The notes beneath the pieces were generated by a model. It saw only the letters and a program-made list of their open reading frames with translations. It did no database searches and was not told where the DNA came from. Positions 25,191 through 34,600 of a stretch of DNA of 64,000 nt are shown here, piece by piece. The stretch spans positions 496,001-560,000 of the forward strand of contig CAWEGO010000002.1 of assembly GCA_963808725.1 (NCBI GenBank), in the 5' to 3' direction. This DNA comes from JAHFUA01 sp963808725. Lineage in GTDB: Bacteria; Acidobacteriota; Terriglobia; Terriglobales; Acidobacteriaceae. The position numbers and the translations under genes were made by a program. Every line of letters begins with the position of its first letter. The first letter of the stretch is position 1.

Positions 25191-26237
25191 TTAGTGCTGT
25201 CTCGCATCCGGCCTGTGAGCATAGATGCGCGCCGCGTTCTCCATCCCGATCCTCTGCCGCAGGCCGTCGGGAAGCTGGTTGAGCAGGAGCACCACCGCCT
25301 CCCAGCGCTGCGGGCCGGACAGCGGCTCGGGATAGTGCTGGTCGCTGCCTACCATGAAGCGGTCAGGGAAATCCTGGAAGAGCTTGAGCCATTCCGGCTT
25401 AATCGCGCCGCTACCGCCGTTCGCGAGTGGCGAGTTCTTGCCCGGCTTCGCAGGATCGATTTTCACATCCATATAAAGGTTGAGATGCGCTGCGAGCAGC
25501 CGGCGACAAAGAGCGGGGGTGCGATAGCCGGTGTTGTCCCAGCCGGCGTGGGCCCAGATGATTCGGGCGCGCGGATTGTGGTCCAGCAGGCGCTCGAAGG
25601 CGGCGATGTTGGCTCGAAGCTGCGGCGGAGACTTCATCGGTGCGGGCGGTGGCATGTCCTCGGGGATGGCCTCCATGTGCAAGTCGATGGGGACGCCGTG
25701 CTCGGCAGCGACGTCGGCCAGCAGCAGAAACAGAGGATGGTCGGGCGGCGCGGACTGATATGGCGTTGCTCCCTGGAAGTGTTCCGCCGTGAGCTCGCCG
25801 AATCCCACGGCGCCGAGTCGCAGCAATTCCTCGGCGCGGTCCTTAAACTTCCGCCGGACTTCCGGCCCCGCATCGCCCGAGCGCGCCGACTGCTGGATCA
25901 TGGCGTTCAGCGTCCCGCCGCCTCCCAGGACCGCGAGTTTGTCCTGACCCTTCGCGGCCGCCAGAATGATTTCGGCATCGTAGCGCGCGGGATCATCGGC
26001 GGTGAACGGCGGTGGCATGAAGACGATCTTCGCCGCGTTCTCAGCCGTCATCGCCCGCAATGCCGCCTGAACCGAGTGTGCGGGATCGGCAGGATCGGGG
26101 TGGGTATGCACGTCCACGAACGGTGACAAGGCGGGGACGGGCTCCGCCGCAGACGACCGCTGGTTCTCCCCTCCTAACGGCGCAACGCCCAGGAGTAGCA
26201 GGACCATGAACGTTGCTGTTCTGAAGAATCTTCGCAT
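25191..26237 (-). CDS. Amidohydrolase family (TIM-barrel) protein, secreted
   Basis: A 348-residue metal-dependent hydrolase of the amidohydrolase-2 type with a signal peptide (TATFMVLLLLGVAPLGG). Metal-binding signatures are FVDVHTHPDPAD, GVPIDLHMEAIPED, IIWAHAGWDN and FMVGSDQHYPEP. The GELTAEHFQGATPYQ segment and the C-terminal NAARIYAHRP fit the same family. Substrate unknown. The start lacks a strong Shine-Dalgarno; an internal ATG ten codons in is possible. Confidence 0.85.
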   Translation of the reverse strand: MRRFFRTATFMVLLLLGVAPLGGENQRSSAAEPVPALSPFVDVHTHPDPADPAHSVQAALRAMTAENAAKIVFMPPPFTADDPARYDAEIILAAAKGQDKLAVLGGGGTLNAMIQQSARSGDAGPEVRRKFKDRAEELLRLGAVGFGELTAEHFQGATPYQSAPPDHPLFLLLADVAAEHGVPIDLHMEAIPEDMPPPAPMKSPPQLRANIAAFERLLDHNPRARIIWAHAGWDNTGYRTPALCRRLLAAHLNLYMDVKIDPAKPGKNSPLANGGSGAIKPEWLKLFQDFPDRFMVGSDQHYPEPLSGPQRWEAVVLLLNQLPDGLRQRIGMENAARIYAHRPDARQH

Positions 26238-26277
26238 AGCGATCAGCGCGTCACCGGCATTCTCGGCGAGGCGCCAT

Positions 26278-26757
26278 CTACCGCCCGGCCATGCCTTCGG
26301 CGATATCGCCGGCGATGGGCACCTTGAAGCGAACGCCCTGGTAGGCCCGCACCATGCACACGATCCACAGCACCAAGGTAATTATCCCTACAGCCCCGAG
26401 CAGCAAGGCCCCGAGACCCAGGTTCGCCCATCCGCCATAGAACCACCATCCGAAACCGAAGATGGCGCCGAGCACGATGCGGATGATGTGCAGGCCTCCG
26501 AAGGTGACCAGGGACTGGGCGGCGTGGAAGCGCACGTACGGACGACTGTCGATGAGGTAGAAGATCAGCCCGGTGATCCAGCCCAGCACGTAACTCAGCA
26601 GCGCTGCGGTGTTTTCCGAGAGTCCGGATTGGGCCACTGGAGCGGCGGGCGCGCCCGGTGCTACCGGCGTTCCGGCCGCAGGTTGGGACAGTCCACAGCT
26701 CGGACAGAAACGAGCATCTGCGGCGAGTGCAGTTCCGCATTGGGTGCAGTGGGGCAT
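26278..26757 (-). CDS. Zinc-ribbon plus DUF4870-like membrane protein
   Basis: Start ATG 26757 with AGGAGG upstream. The first ~25 residues are a zinc ribbon (CTQCGTALAADARFCPSCG), followed by an Ala/Pro linker and three to four membrane segments: LLSYVLGWITGLIFYLID, then RFHAAQSLVTFGGLHIIRIV, and further helices. DUF4870 members typically have SxxRPYVRFHAAQSL. The role is unknown; the tail is a short amphipathic piece. Confidence 0.85.
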   Translation of the reverse strand: MPHCTQCGTALAADARFCPSCGLSQPAAGTPVAPGAPAAPVAQSGLSENTAALLSYVLGWITGLIFYLIDSRPYVRFHAAQSLVTFGGLHIIRIVLGAIFGFGWWFYGGWANLGLGALLLGAVGIITLVLWIVCMVRAYQGVRFKVPIAGDIAEGMAGR

Positions 26758-26901
26758 TGCGCCTCCTCTTTCCGGTTCGCGCATGGTAGTGTGCGCGCTA
26801 GCGCAAGTCAACGGCTCTTGGTCAGTTCTCAGTGCGCCAACCTTCTCACTCTTCACTTCCCTTCGGCCGGGCCCGGCAACGGTACAATGAGGATGACTCC
26901 G

Positions 26902-27567
26902 ATGCGATCCACCGTCCTTGCCGCGCTGCTGCTTGGTATTTTTGCTGGCGCTTCCGCTGCGCAAGAAGTGGGAGCACCGCTCGTGATCGTCACCGAAAGG
27001 ACGCTGCCCAGAGCCATCCTTACGGCGAGCTACGAGGTGAAGCTGGCCGCGCGCGGTGGCTTGCCCCCGTGGACGTGGGAGGTGATCGCCGGCCGCCTGC
27101 CCGATGGGGTGACGCTAGACTCGGCGACGGGCGTGATCTCTGGCACGCCGACGGCGCTGGGACAATTCCGCTTTGCCGTGGAGGTGAGCGACTCCGACGA
27201 TCCGGCGGACACGCGCACCCGCGAGTTCACGCTGACGGTGATTTCGGCCCTGGTGGTGGAATGGAAGGCGGCTCCCGCGGTCACGCCAGATGGCATCAGC
27301 GGTTCCATAAAGCTGGTCAACCAAACTGCCAACGATATTGACTTGACCGTGATCGTGGTCGCGGTCAACGAAGTCGACAAGGCCTTCGTGCTCGGGTACC
27401 AACAATTCGCCTTCGCCGGGGAGACTACCATTCCGGAAATCCCCTTCGGCTCCTCGCTGCCGCAGGGGAGCTACATCGTGCATGCCGACGTGATCGGCGA
27501 GGTGCCGGACAAGAACGCCATCTACCGCGCGCGGCTGCAGACCTCGGAGCCGCTAACGACCCACTAG
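26902..27567 (+). CDS. Secreted protein with putative Ig-type domain
   Basis: A ~220-residue secreted protein (signal peptide ending GASAAQE). Residues ~25-125 form a putative Ig (He_PIG-like) domain with the tell-tale LPDGVTLDSATGVISGTPT and FAVEVSDSDDPADTRTREFT. The C-terminal half is a beta domain (ISGSIKLVNQTANDIDLTVI). I chose ATG 26902 because GAGG precedes it at good spacing; ATGs at 26887 and 26893 are in frame. The same domain type recurs in the giant protein at 31680. Confidence 0.82.
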   Translation: MRSTVLAALLLGIFAGASAAQEVGAPLVIVTERTLPRAILTASYEVKLAARGGLPPWTWEVIAGRLPDGVTLDSATGVISGTPTALGQFRFAVEVSDSDDPADTRTREFTLTVISALVVEWKAAPAVTPDGISGSIKLVNQTANDIDLTVIVVAVNEVDKAFVLGYQQFAFAGETTIPEIPFGSSLPQGSYIVHADVIGEVPDKNAIYRARLQTSEPLTTH

Positions 27568-27688
27568 GAGGCGCGAAAGACCCACGCTTGGCAAGAGCTG
27601 CCAAGGTCGGGGCGGCCAATCACTGTCAGTCGCGGTCGTGGTCCCGGTTAGTGACAAGCGGGGTGGTCCACCCGAACCATTGACCCTT

Positions 27689-28843
27689 TCACTGCCAGTG
27701 CGGAATTTCGATAACCGCAATGTTGTAGTGCTTGACCTTCAGCGTCCAGCCCGAGTCGACGGCAATCTCGGGCACTCCCGCATACGGCAGGTAGAGCGCC
27801 AGATTGGTCACGTATAGCCGCCGATGATCCGGGCTGAACACCAAGCTCGCCGGAAACACCAAGCCCTGTATCGAGCCGTCGTCGCTGATGCCGTAGAAAT
27901 CGCCCTTTTTCGCCACCAGCATTCCATTGGGGTTCACGACGACGATCTCGTCGCCCTGATTGGCGGCGACCCACAGATTATCGTCAGCATCGACAGCGAC
28001 CCCGTCCGGGGCATTAATTCCGGTCGTCAACGTCACGCCTGTACCGGCGCTGCCATCTGTATTGACCGGAATCTTAACAATCGAGTGGTACGCGGTGTTC
28101 ATCACGAACAGCGCCGTTTGCTCGTTATTGAACTCGAGGCCGTTGGCGCCGAAGGGCGGTACCAAGAGTTCACCGGCGTTGGGGGTGGGCAGTAGCAGAT
28201 CGTTTTGGGCCGAGATTGGGGGCGGCGCATACCACGCCTCCGGCGGCGTAGCGGAGGTGCATGGTAGGCCCTCCGGACCTGTTTTCCAGATGGCGCCCTG
28301 AAAAGAATCCGAGACGTAGACATTTCCAGCCATGTCAATGGTCAGCGCATTCAGGCCCGGCGACGTGGTGATCGTCGGCGCGAGCATAAAGCAAGAAGTC
28401 GTCTCAGACGCTGGGTCGACCTTCCAAACCTTGCCCGACCCAAGATCGGCAATCAGCACAGAGCTTGAGGATTGCTGATAGACGAGTCCGATCAAGTGCG
28501 GACTCGACCCGGTAACAGGGAAATGCTTCACCAGCTTTCCATGCGGACTGAAGACGAACAGCTCGCCATAGCCGCTGAGCCCGCCCTCGCTGTTAAAGCC
28601 AAACGATGGCGAGTAGACGGTGCCGTCAGGATCTACAGTTATGCCCTCAACATCGGACGTGCATGAGGCTGCGCCGCCCGGGCAGGCAGCGCCGGGACCG
28701 CTCGGTACAAAGGTCGGGATCGTGGCAAAATTGCTGACTTTGCCGCGATCGAATTGCTGAGTAGGAAATTTCTGTGCTACGGCTGGTAGGGCCGCTGCCA
28801 GCAGCAACAGGGCTACTTTCGATGCATTGCCAAACTGCTTCAT
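27689..28843 (-). CDS. Secreted beta-propeller protein (SMP-30/NHL-like)
   Basis: ATG 28843 with GAGGAGAACC upstream gives a signal peptide (SKVALLLLAAALPAVAQ). The ~360-residue mature part has repeated blades such as VEGITVDPDGTVYSPSFGFN, LNALTIDMAGNVYVSDSF, PDGVAVDADDNLWVAANQGD and LVFSPDHRRLYVTNLAL, typical of gluconolactonase/NHL six-bladed propellers. Such proteins often bind sugars or act as hydrolases; no catalytic residue set can be assigned here. It is divergent from the next gene. Confidence 0.83.
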   Translation of the reverse strand: MKQFGNASKVALLLLAAALPAVAQKFPTQQFDRGKVSNFATIPTFVPSGPGAACPGGAASCTSDVEGITVDPDGTVYSPSFGFNSEGGLSGYGELFVFSPHGKLVKHFPVTGSSPHLIGLVYQQSSSSVLIADLGSGKVWKVDPASETTSCFMLAPTITTSPGLNALTIDMAGNVYVSDSFQGAIWKTGPEGLPCTSATPPEAWYAPPPISAQNDLLLPTPNAGELLVPPFGANGLEFNNEQTALFVMNTAYHSIVKIPVNTDGSAGTGVTLTTGINAPDGVAVDADDNLWVAANQGDEIVVVNPNGMLVAKKGDFYGISDDGSIQGLVFPASLVFSPDHRRLYVTNLALYLPYAGVPEIAVDSGWTLKVKHYNIAVIEIPHWQ

Positions 28844-29177
28844 AGGGTTCTCCTCTGTTGAAATCTGGGAAACGGCCAGTGGGGGGAGTGAGTCGAAACG
28901 GCGAACCAAACGGGGCTACTGGCACGCCCAAGTGGTGGCAAATTCTATCAAGGAGTTGCTGGCTGTCAAGTGAAATCAACGACATTGGCTCCGGAGGGCG
29001 AGGGCGTTTTTGCATCCCGTGCACAGAAATCGCACGCCCAGGTGTGACCGCTGGAACTGCACAAAGTTTGTGGGATTGACGCCGGTCCAGGCGCGGCGTA
29101 GCGTCCAGCGATGGAACCGAAGCCTCCGCCGTGCTGGTACGACGGATCCTTTACTCTCCAAGCCAAAGGAGGCTGCT
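28844..29177. other. Divergent spacer
   Basis: 334 bp without a gene. It holds the promoter-like TTGACG-17-TAGCGT at 29076-29104 in the + direction and leader sequence of the beta-propeller gene on the minus strand. Confidence 0.5.
29076..29104 (+). promoter_or_regulatory. Promoter for the 29178 gene
   Basis: TTGACG at 29076-29081, a 17-bp spacer and TAGCGT at 29099-29104, about 70 bp before the ATG. Confidence 0.6.
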
Positions 29178-29477
29178 ATGTTCACACGGTTGGTTGAGAT
29201 CAACACCAAGTATGGCAAGACGCGGGAAGTTGCGGATATCGTCCAGGAAAAGGTGCTCCCCATCCTGAACAAACAGCAGGGATTCATCGATGAGATCGTG
29301 CTGCTGTCGACGACCGAATTGAACCGCATCGTCGCCCTCAGCTTCTGGAAGACCGCTGAGGATGCCGAGCTCTATCGGCGTGAACATTTCCTGAAGGTCG
29401 AGGAGCTGCTGAAACCGATGCTGGAGGTGGCTCCCAAAATTCACACCTTCGACGTTCGACCTGTTCACCACGCATAA
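29178..29477 (+). CDS. Antibiotic-biosynthesis-monooxygenase-like (ABM) domain protein
   Basis: A 99-residue single-domain protein with the ferredoxin-like ABM fold signature: RLVEINTKYGKTREVADIV, LPILNKQQGFIDEIVL and NRIVALSFWKTAEDAELY with the family-typical FW. AAAGGAGG precedes ATG 29178, and a promoter lies at 29076. ABM proteins include quinone and haem-degrading monooxygenases, but small stand-alone ones are often of unknown substrate. A strong terminator ends the transcript at 29520. Confidence 0.86.
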   Translation: MFTRLVEINTKYGKTREVADIVQEKVLPILNKQQGFIDEIVLLSTTELNRIVALSFWKTAEDAELYRREHFLKVEELLKPMLEVAPKIHTFDVRPVHHA

Positions 29478-29519
29478 GATCGCCATGGGCAAGGCTGCGT
29501 AAGAAGACCCGGCGATCGG

Positions 29520-29555
29520 AGGACGAGCCGTTCGAGGCTCGTCCTTTTTGTTTTG
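29520..29555 (+). terminator. Rho-independent terminator after the ABM gene
   Basis: A perfect 10-bp stem AGGACGAGCC/GGCTCGTCCT around a 6-nt loop GTTCGA, followed by TTTTGTTTTG. Confidence 0.9.
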
Positions 29556-29590
29556 TTGAGGTGAGACGAGCCGGTGAAGAAAGAGAGCGG

Positions 29591-29962
29591 TTACTCGCCC
29601 AAGCGCTCGGCAGCCGAGCGCAGCATCCGCCGGAACAATGCGACTTCCTGCTGCTCAGCCGCGTCCTGAGCCAGGAATTCCACACCGTAAAGGTTATCTT
29701 TGGCATGGCGCACGGTGCCGCGCACGCTGACGGTCAGTCCCGAGTAAGGAGGCGTGAACTCCACCTGCACCTGGTCGCCGGCCTGCAGCGGCGCCTCCAC
29801 GTAAACGCCGATCCCGCCCTCATTCATTCCGGTGCCGCGTCCGGCGAACTCGACATCACGGGCGTTACGCCGCAGCAGCACGTGCACCGGCACGTCAAAA
29901 CGGAAGCGACGCCACCGGCGCGTCTCGGCGAAAGCGGTCTGCGGCTCGGTCTTTAAGGCCAT
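29591..29962 (-). CDS. PilZ domain protein (c-di-GMP-binding type)
   Basis: A 123-residue single PilZ domain. The RxxxR-like motif is ETRRWRRFRFDVPV and the second motif is GRGTGMNEGGIGVYVEAPL, with N at the D/N position and a Gly for the Ser of the usual D/NxSxxG. EFTPPYSGLTVSVRGTVRHA is family-typical. It probably senses c-di-GMP, although the modified second motif may weaken binding. ATG 29962 was used; a GTG 12 codons upstream is possible. Neither has a good Shine-Dalgarno. Confidence 0.83.
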   Translation of the reverse strand: MALKTEPQTAFAETRRWRRFRFDVPVHVLLRRNARDVEFAGRGTGMNEGGIGVYVEAPLQAGDQVQVEFTPPYSGLTVSVRGTVRHAKDNLYGVEFLAQDAAEQQEVALFRRMLRSAAERLGE

Positions 29963-30047
29963 ACCAGACGAGCCTAGGCCCGCCGTCCCCGGGGACACAA
30001 ATTACCAAAGTGCAGCCTGGAATCAGGGCGCACACCCCGCCGTGGCG

Positions 30048-30413
30048 TCAGCCGTCCCGAGCGGTCAAACACGCCGGGCAAGGGCAGATATCGCGCAGGA
30101 AGTCCCAGGAGTAGTCGCCGTCGCGATGGCCGTCGTCCCAGTGAAAACGGAGCGCGTACTTGCCCACCGGTTCCGCCTTCACCGCGCACACCGGCGTGCC
30201 CAGCGTCCCCAGGTCGTCGTAATGCATGGGACGCGGCGCACCCGGGAGCCGGCCCTGAGCGGCACGCCGCGCCGAGCATGCCGCGCACGGGCAGACGGAG
30301 CGCAGGTAGGAGAAGCTGTAACGGCTGCGATGCCCGTCCTGCCATTCGATCTCCACACCCGTGCCGGCCGCGACCTGCACCTCGACCGACTTCGGTTCCG
30401 CGCTGCGAGACAT
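30048..30413 (-). CDS. DUF971 (GBBH-like N-terminal domain) protein
   Basis: A 121-residue protein with the DUF971 pattern twice over: VEIEWQDGHRSRYSFSYLRS followed by CPCAAC, and ALRFHWDDGHRDGDYSWDFL followed by ICPCPAC. The domain is the N-terminal part of gamma-butyrobetaine hydroxylase and often lies near Mrp/ApbC Fe-S carriers. The paired Cys motifs suggest metal or Fe-S binding. It is divergent from the S58 peptidase with only ~77 bp between starts. Confidence 0.83.
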   Translation of the reverse strand: MSRSAEPKSVEVQVAAGTGVEIEWQDGHRSRYSFSYLRSVCPCAACSARRAAQGRLPGAPRPMHYDDLGTLGTPVCAVKAEPVGKYALRFHWDDGHRDGDYSWDFLRDICPCPACLTARDG

Positions 30414-30490
30414 GGTCCGGATTGTACGCGTGCAATCGCTCCGCCTTGTCTGCCACCGGGCTGCGTGCTGTAATGGCGTGCCGCGACGAG

Positions 30491-31483
30491 ATGATGACCA
30501 CGAACTCCAGCCTGGTTCCTATCGTGACCTTCACCGGTCCGGTGCTCCAACTTGATTTCCCCTCCCTGCACATCGGGTTGGGCGAGTACGCCGAAGGTCC
30601 GACGGGCGCCACCGTGTTCTACTTCCCTGCGGGCGCCATGGGTGCGGTGGACGTCCGCGGAGGTGCGGCGGCGACGGTCAACACCGAACGCCTGCGCCTG
30701 GGTCACGAGCGCCCGACGGTGCGGGCCGTGGTCTTTGCCGGCGGCGCCAGCTACGGTCTGGAAGCGGCGGCCGGCGTGATGGCGGAACTGCTGCAGCGGG
30801 ACGGCCAAGCCATTCACTGGGAGCGCGTTCCCACCGTCACTGGAGCCGTCGTGTACGACTTCCGCCAGCGCGCGAATGCGATCTATCCTGACAAAGAACT
30901 GGGCCGGGCGGCGCTCGCGGCGGCGCGTCCTGGAAGCTTTCCACTGGGAGCGCGTGGCGCGGGACGATGCGTGCACGTGGGCAAATTCTTCGGCCCGCGC
31001 TACATGGAATCGGCGGGGCAGGGCGGAGCGTTTCGCCAGCTCGGTTCCGTCAGGATTGCCGCGTTCACCGTGGTCAATGCCGTTGGCGCCATCGTGGATC
31101 GCAACGGGCGCGTGGTGCGCGGCAATCGCGCCCCTGAATCCGGCTTGCGCACCAGCGTCGCCGCTGACCTCGTCGACGGCACCGCCCGCCGCAAACGCCA
31201 GGCGGAGAGCGTCCCGGCCGCGCCTCTGGAAAACACTACGCTGACTCTGCTGGTCATCAATCGCCGCTTGCGGCACCTGGAACTGGAGCGCCTGGCGATC
31301 CAGACCCATACCTCGATGGCCCGCGCCATCCAGCCGTTTCATACCGAACACGATGGCGATGTGCTGTTCGCGGTCAGTACCGGCGAGGTGGAAGACGGCG
31401 GCCTGACGGTTCAGGACCTTGCCCTGCACGCAAGCGAGACGGCCTGGGATGCGGTGCTCAGCAGTTGGCAAGGTGAATTGTGA
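30491..31483 (+). CDS. P1/S58-family peptidase (DmpA/NylC-like)
   Basis: A ~330-residue N-terminal-nucleophile hydrolase of the DmpA/P1 family (L-aminopeptidase/D-esterase, nylon hydrolase). It reads VVFAGGASYGLEAAAGVMAE, GRCVHVGKFFGPRYMESAGQ and PLENTTLTLLVINRRL; the Asn-Thr junction in the last segment marks the expected self-cleavage site and a Thr nucleophile, as in NylC. GEVEDGGLTVQDLALHASET closes the domain. ATG 30491 was chosen close to the conserved start; ATG 30473 is in frame. Substrate unknown. Confidence 0.85.
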   Translation: MMTTNSSLVPIVTFTGPVLQLDFPSLHIGLGEYAEGPTGATVFYFPAGAMGAVDVRGGAAATVNTERLRLGHERPTVRAVVFAGGASYGLEAAAGVMAELLQRDGQAIHWERVPTVTGAVVYDFRQRANAIYPDKELGRAALAAARPGSFPLGARGAGRCVHVGKFFGPRYMESAGQGGAFRQLGSVRIAAFTVVNAVGAIVDRNGRVVRGNRAPESGLRTSVAADLVDGTARRKRQAESVPAAPLENTTLTLLVINRRLRHLELERLAIQTHTSMARAIQPFHTEHDGDVLFAVSTGEVEDGGLTVQDLALHASETAWDAVLSSWQGEL

Positions 31484-31510
31484 AAACTTGCCGTCGGCGG
31501 CATAAAATTC

Positions 31511-31556
31511 TTGACAAATCCGCCCGGAACCCCAAGAATCTTGCAAATCCTTGGGG
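31511..31556 (+). promoter_or_regulatory. Promoter and hairpin in the leader of the giant protein gene
   Basis: TTGACA at 31511-31516, a 17-bp spacer and AAGAAT at 31534-31539. A hairpin with 7-bp arms CCCCAAG/CTTGGGG (31530-31556) overlaps the -10, so the same bases could be a protein binding site. Confidence 0.45.
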
Positions 31557-31679
31557 CAGCATTGATCGTTTCAGGTCCGGCCGTACGGAGTCTCGCAGTC
31601 CCCCTGCGCCGTCGTGACTGGGCCGGTGCTGATTTCCTTCCACCGCAACATCTGTCTACAAACCGTTCTAGGGGTCGCC

Positions 31680-34600
31680 ATGAAACGCTGGTTCGTGCTG
31701 ATGGCTGTCATCCTGCCTGTTCTTACCACGTGCGCCTGGGCGCAATCACCCGCCCCTGGACCGAACGTGAACATGGTTTCCGGAACGAGCTGGACCACTG
31801 GCGATCCGTTCCTGCAGCGGCAGAACGAACCCTCGGTCGCGGTTTCGACGCGCAACACCAGCCACCTGCTGGCGGGCGACAACGACTATCGCTCGGTGGA
31901 TTTCGAAGAGCTGTTCGAACCACAAATGTCGGGCGAGCCGACGCCGGACGCGTGGCTGGGCGTGTTCAAGTCTCTCGACGGCGGTGCGACCTGGGCCAGC
32001 ACGCTGCTGCCGGGTTTCCCCGCCGACAGTACCAAAGGCGCTGCGCCCGGACAGACTACTGCTTCTCCCCTGTTCGGGCTGGCGGCGGCGGCCGATCCCA
32101 TTGTGCGCGCCGGCACCAACGGCATGTTCTACTACGGCGGAATCGCCTTCAACCGCAATAGCAACGTGGGCAAGGTGTTTGTAGCGCGCTTCATCGACAA
32201 CAACAACAAGGAGAACGGCAATCCCACCAATCTCGAGACTCCGGGTCTGTTCACTGCAATCTCGCCCACGGACCCGATCCGCTACCTGGGGACCACCGTG
32301 GTGCAGAGCGGAAGCGCGACCCAGTTTTTGGACAAGCCCTGGCTTGCGGTAGATGTGCCGCGCGGTTCGGCTACCTGCAGCATCAGCTATACCAATCCGG
32401 ACGGCACCACCGGGACGCAGACCATTCCGGCCAGCAATATTTACATGAGCTTCAGCGACTTCGTGAACAACGACACCGAATCGTCGATCCTGTTCACGCG
32501 CTCCACCAACTGCGGCGCGACCTGGAGTTCGCCCATCGCGCTGAGCGGACTCGGCGTGAATCAGGGATCAGTGGTCGTAGTCGCGCCGCCCATACCCGGC
32601 ACTGAAAGTGTTCTTCCGCCGATCATCTACGTGGCCTGGCGACAGTTTGGCAGCGGCAGCACGCCCAGCGCGATCATGATGGCGGTGTCGATTAACGGCG
32701 GGGTTAGTTTTGTTAAGGCCTTTGCCGCGCACACTTTCCCGCTGTCTTGTAATACCACTCCCACTGGAACGGGTTGCCCGTTCGACCAGGGAATCACGGA
32801 CACGTCATTCCGTACGAATGCTTATCCGGCGCTGGCTGCCGACACCACCGCCCGCACCTATCTGGCGTGGACACAGCGGCAGGCCGATGGCGACGCCCGC
32901 ATCGTGCTGCAGGTCGGTCTGCTCGGCGTTTCGCCCCCGCCTTCGTTCTCGGCTCCGGCCTTGGTTGACAACGGCTACGTGTACGACGATTACGGCAATC
33001 CCTTGACCAACCTTTCCGGCCGCGGCCATCAGGTCATGCCCTCGCTGACCTTCAATGCCGGCAAGCTGATGATGATCTATTACGATCTGCGGCAGGACCA
33101 CACCATCGGCCAGTTCACAGAGCTGGCCAACCTGACCGGTTACAGCGAGACACGAGAGTTCGAAGGCGAACTGGTTGGCGACCCAAACAACGCCGCCGTG
33201 TTCAACTTCTGGATCCAGGATACCGATCCCCCGCTGACGGTGCGGCGGCATACCATCGATGTGCAGGGAGCGCAAGCCACGCCGCTGGCTGCGACGAACC
33301 TCTCCGCCCCGGCGTTCAGCGCCTTCCGTATTGCCCACTACCAGTTCGGAATCAATCCCTACGACGGCTCTAACGTTGCCGAACAATTGCAGGTGAACCC
33401 CCCCAACCTGCCGATGTTCCAGACCGGAACTGTGCCGTTCATGGGCGACTACATTGACGTGGCCGGCGCGCCACCATTTGTGATGACGAGTGGAAAGTGG
33501 CATTTCAATACCGGTACGGCGGCCGGCCTTCCCGTATTCCAGGCCGTCTGGACAGACAATCGCAACGTGGTGCCGCCCGCGAACGGCAACTGGGCGGATT
33601 ACACGCCGCCCTATTCCGCGTCGAACCCAACCGGCACTCACAACAGCGTGTTCGATCCCACCAAGACCGTGCTCGCCTGCAACCCGGGTTTCGTCGCCAT
33701 GCGCAACCAGGATATTTACACCTCGCGGATTGCGCCTGGCCTGGTGGTGCTGGTACCCGGCAACCAGAAAACTCTCGGCACTATTCCCAACAGTTCGACG
33801 CTGTTGCAGCGTGCGTTCTCGGTGGTGGTTCAGAACACGACAACGTCGCAGCTAAGCTTTCGTCTGACCATCGCCAATCAGCCCCTGCTGGCCAATGGCT
33901 CCGTGGATCCACTGGGGCAAGCCACCTTCGTGCAGGTTCCGGCAACGCCGACCGTAACCACGGAGGACGTTACGGTAGCGGCCTTGTCCAGCGCTTCGCG
34001 CATGGTGTTTGTGAAGTCGCAGAATCCCACCGCCAGCGTGACGGTGAACGTGCAGCAGATCACCCAGCCGGGCGGAACCGTGGTCAGCGGAGGGTTGACG
34101 AGCACAACCGTGATCAATCCCGATCCCACTACCCCGGCACTCATCAATCCGGATGAGAACCCGGCGGTCAGTAATCCAGCGGTGAGCAATGCCGAGGTCT
34201 ATAACCCGGCCGTGAGCAACCCGGCCGTAAGCAATCCGGCGGTAAGCAATCCGGCCGTGAGCAACCTTGATGTGCTGAACCCGGCGGTCAGCAATCCGGC
34301 GGTGAGCAATCCTGCGGTGAGCAATCCTGCGGTCAGCAACCAGGCGGTCTCGGCGGCGCTGAACCCGGCGGTCAGCAACGCTACCATCAGCAATCCCGCA
34401 GTGAGCAACCCGGCGGTCAGCAATCCGGCGGTGAGCAACACGGCGGTTGCCGACGTCAGCTATCAGCTCACCAATAACGGAAACACGACTGCGACCTACT
34501 CGATCCAACTGTTCGGCTCCAACCCTTCGAACCTGCTGCTGCAACTCATCCTCAACAAGGTCTACTACCTGAACGAGGCGAACGGCTGCGAGTTGGCACA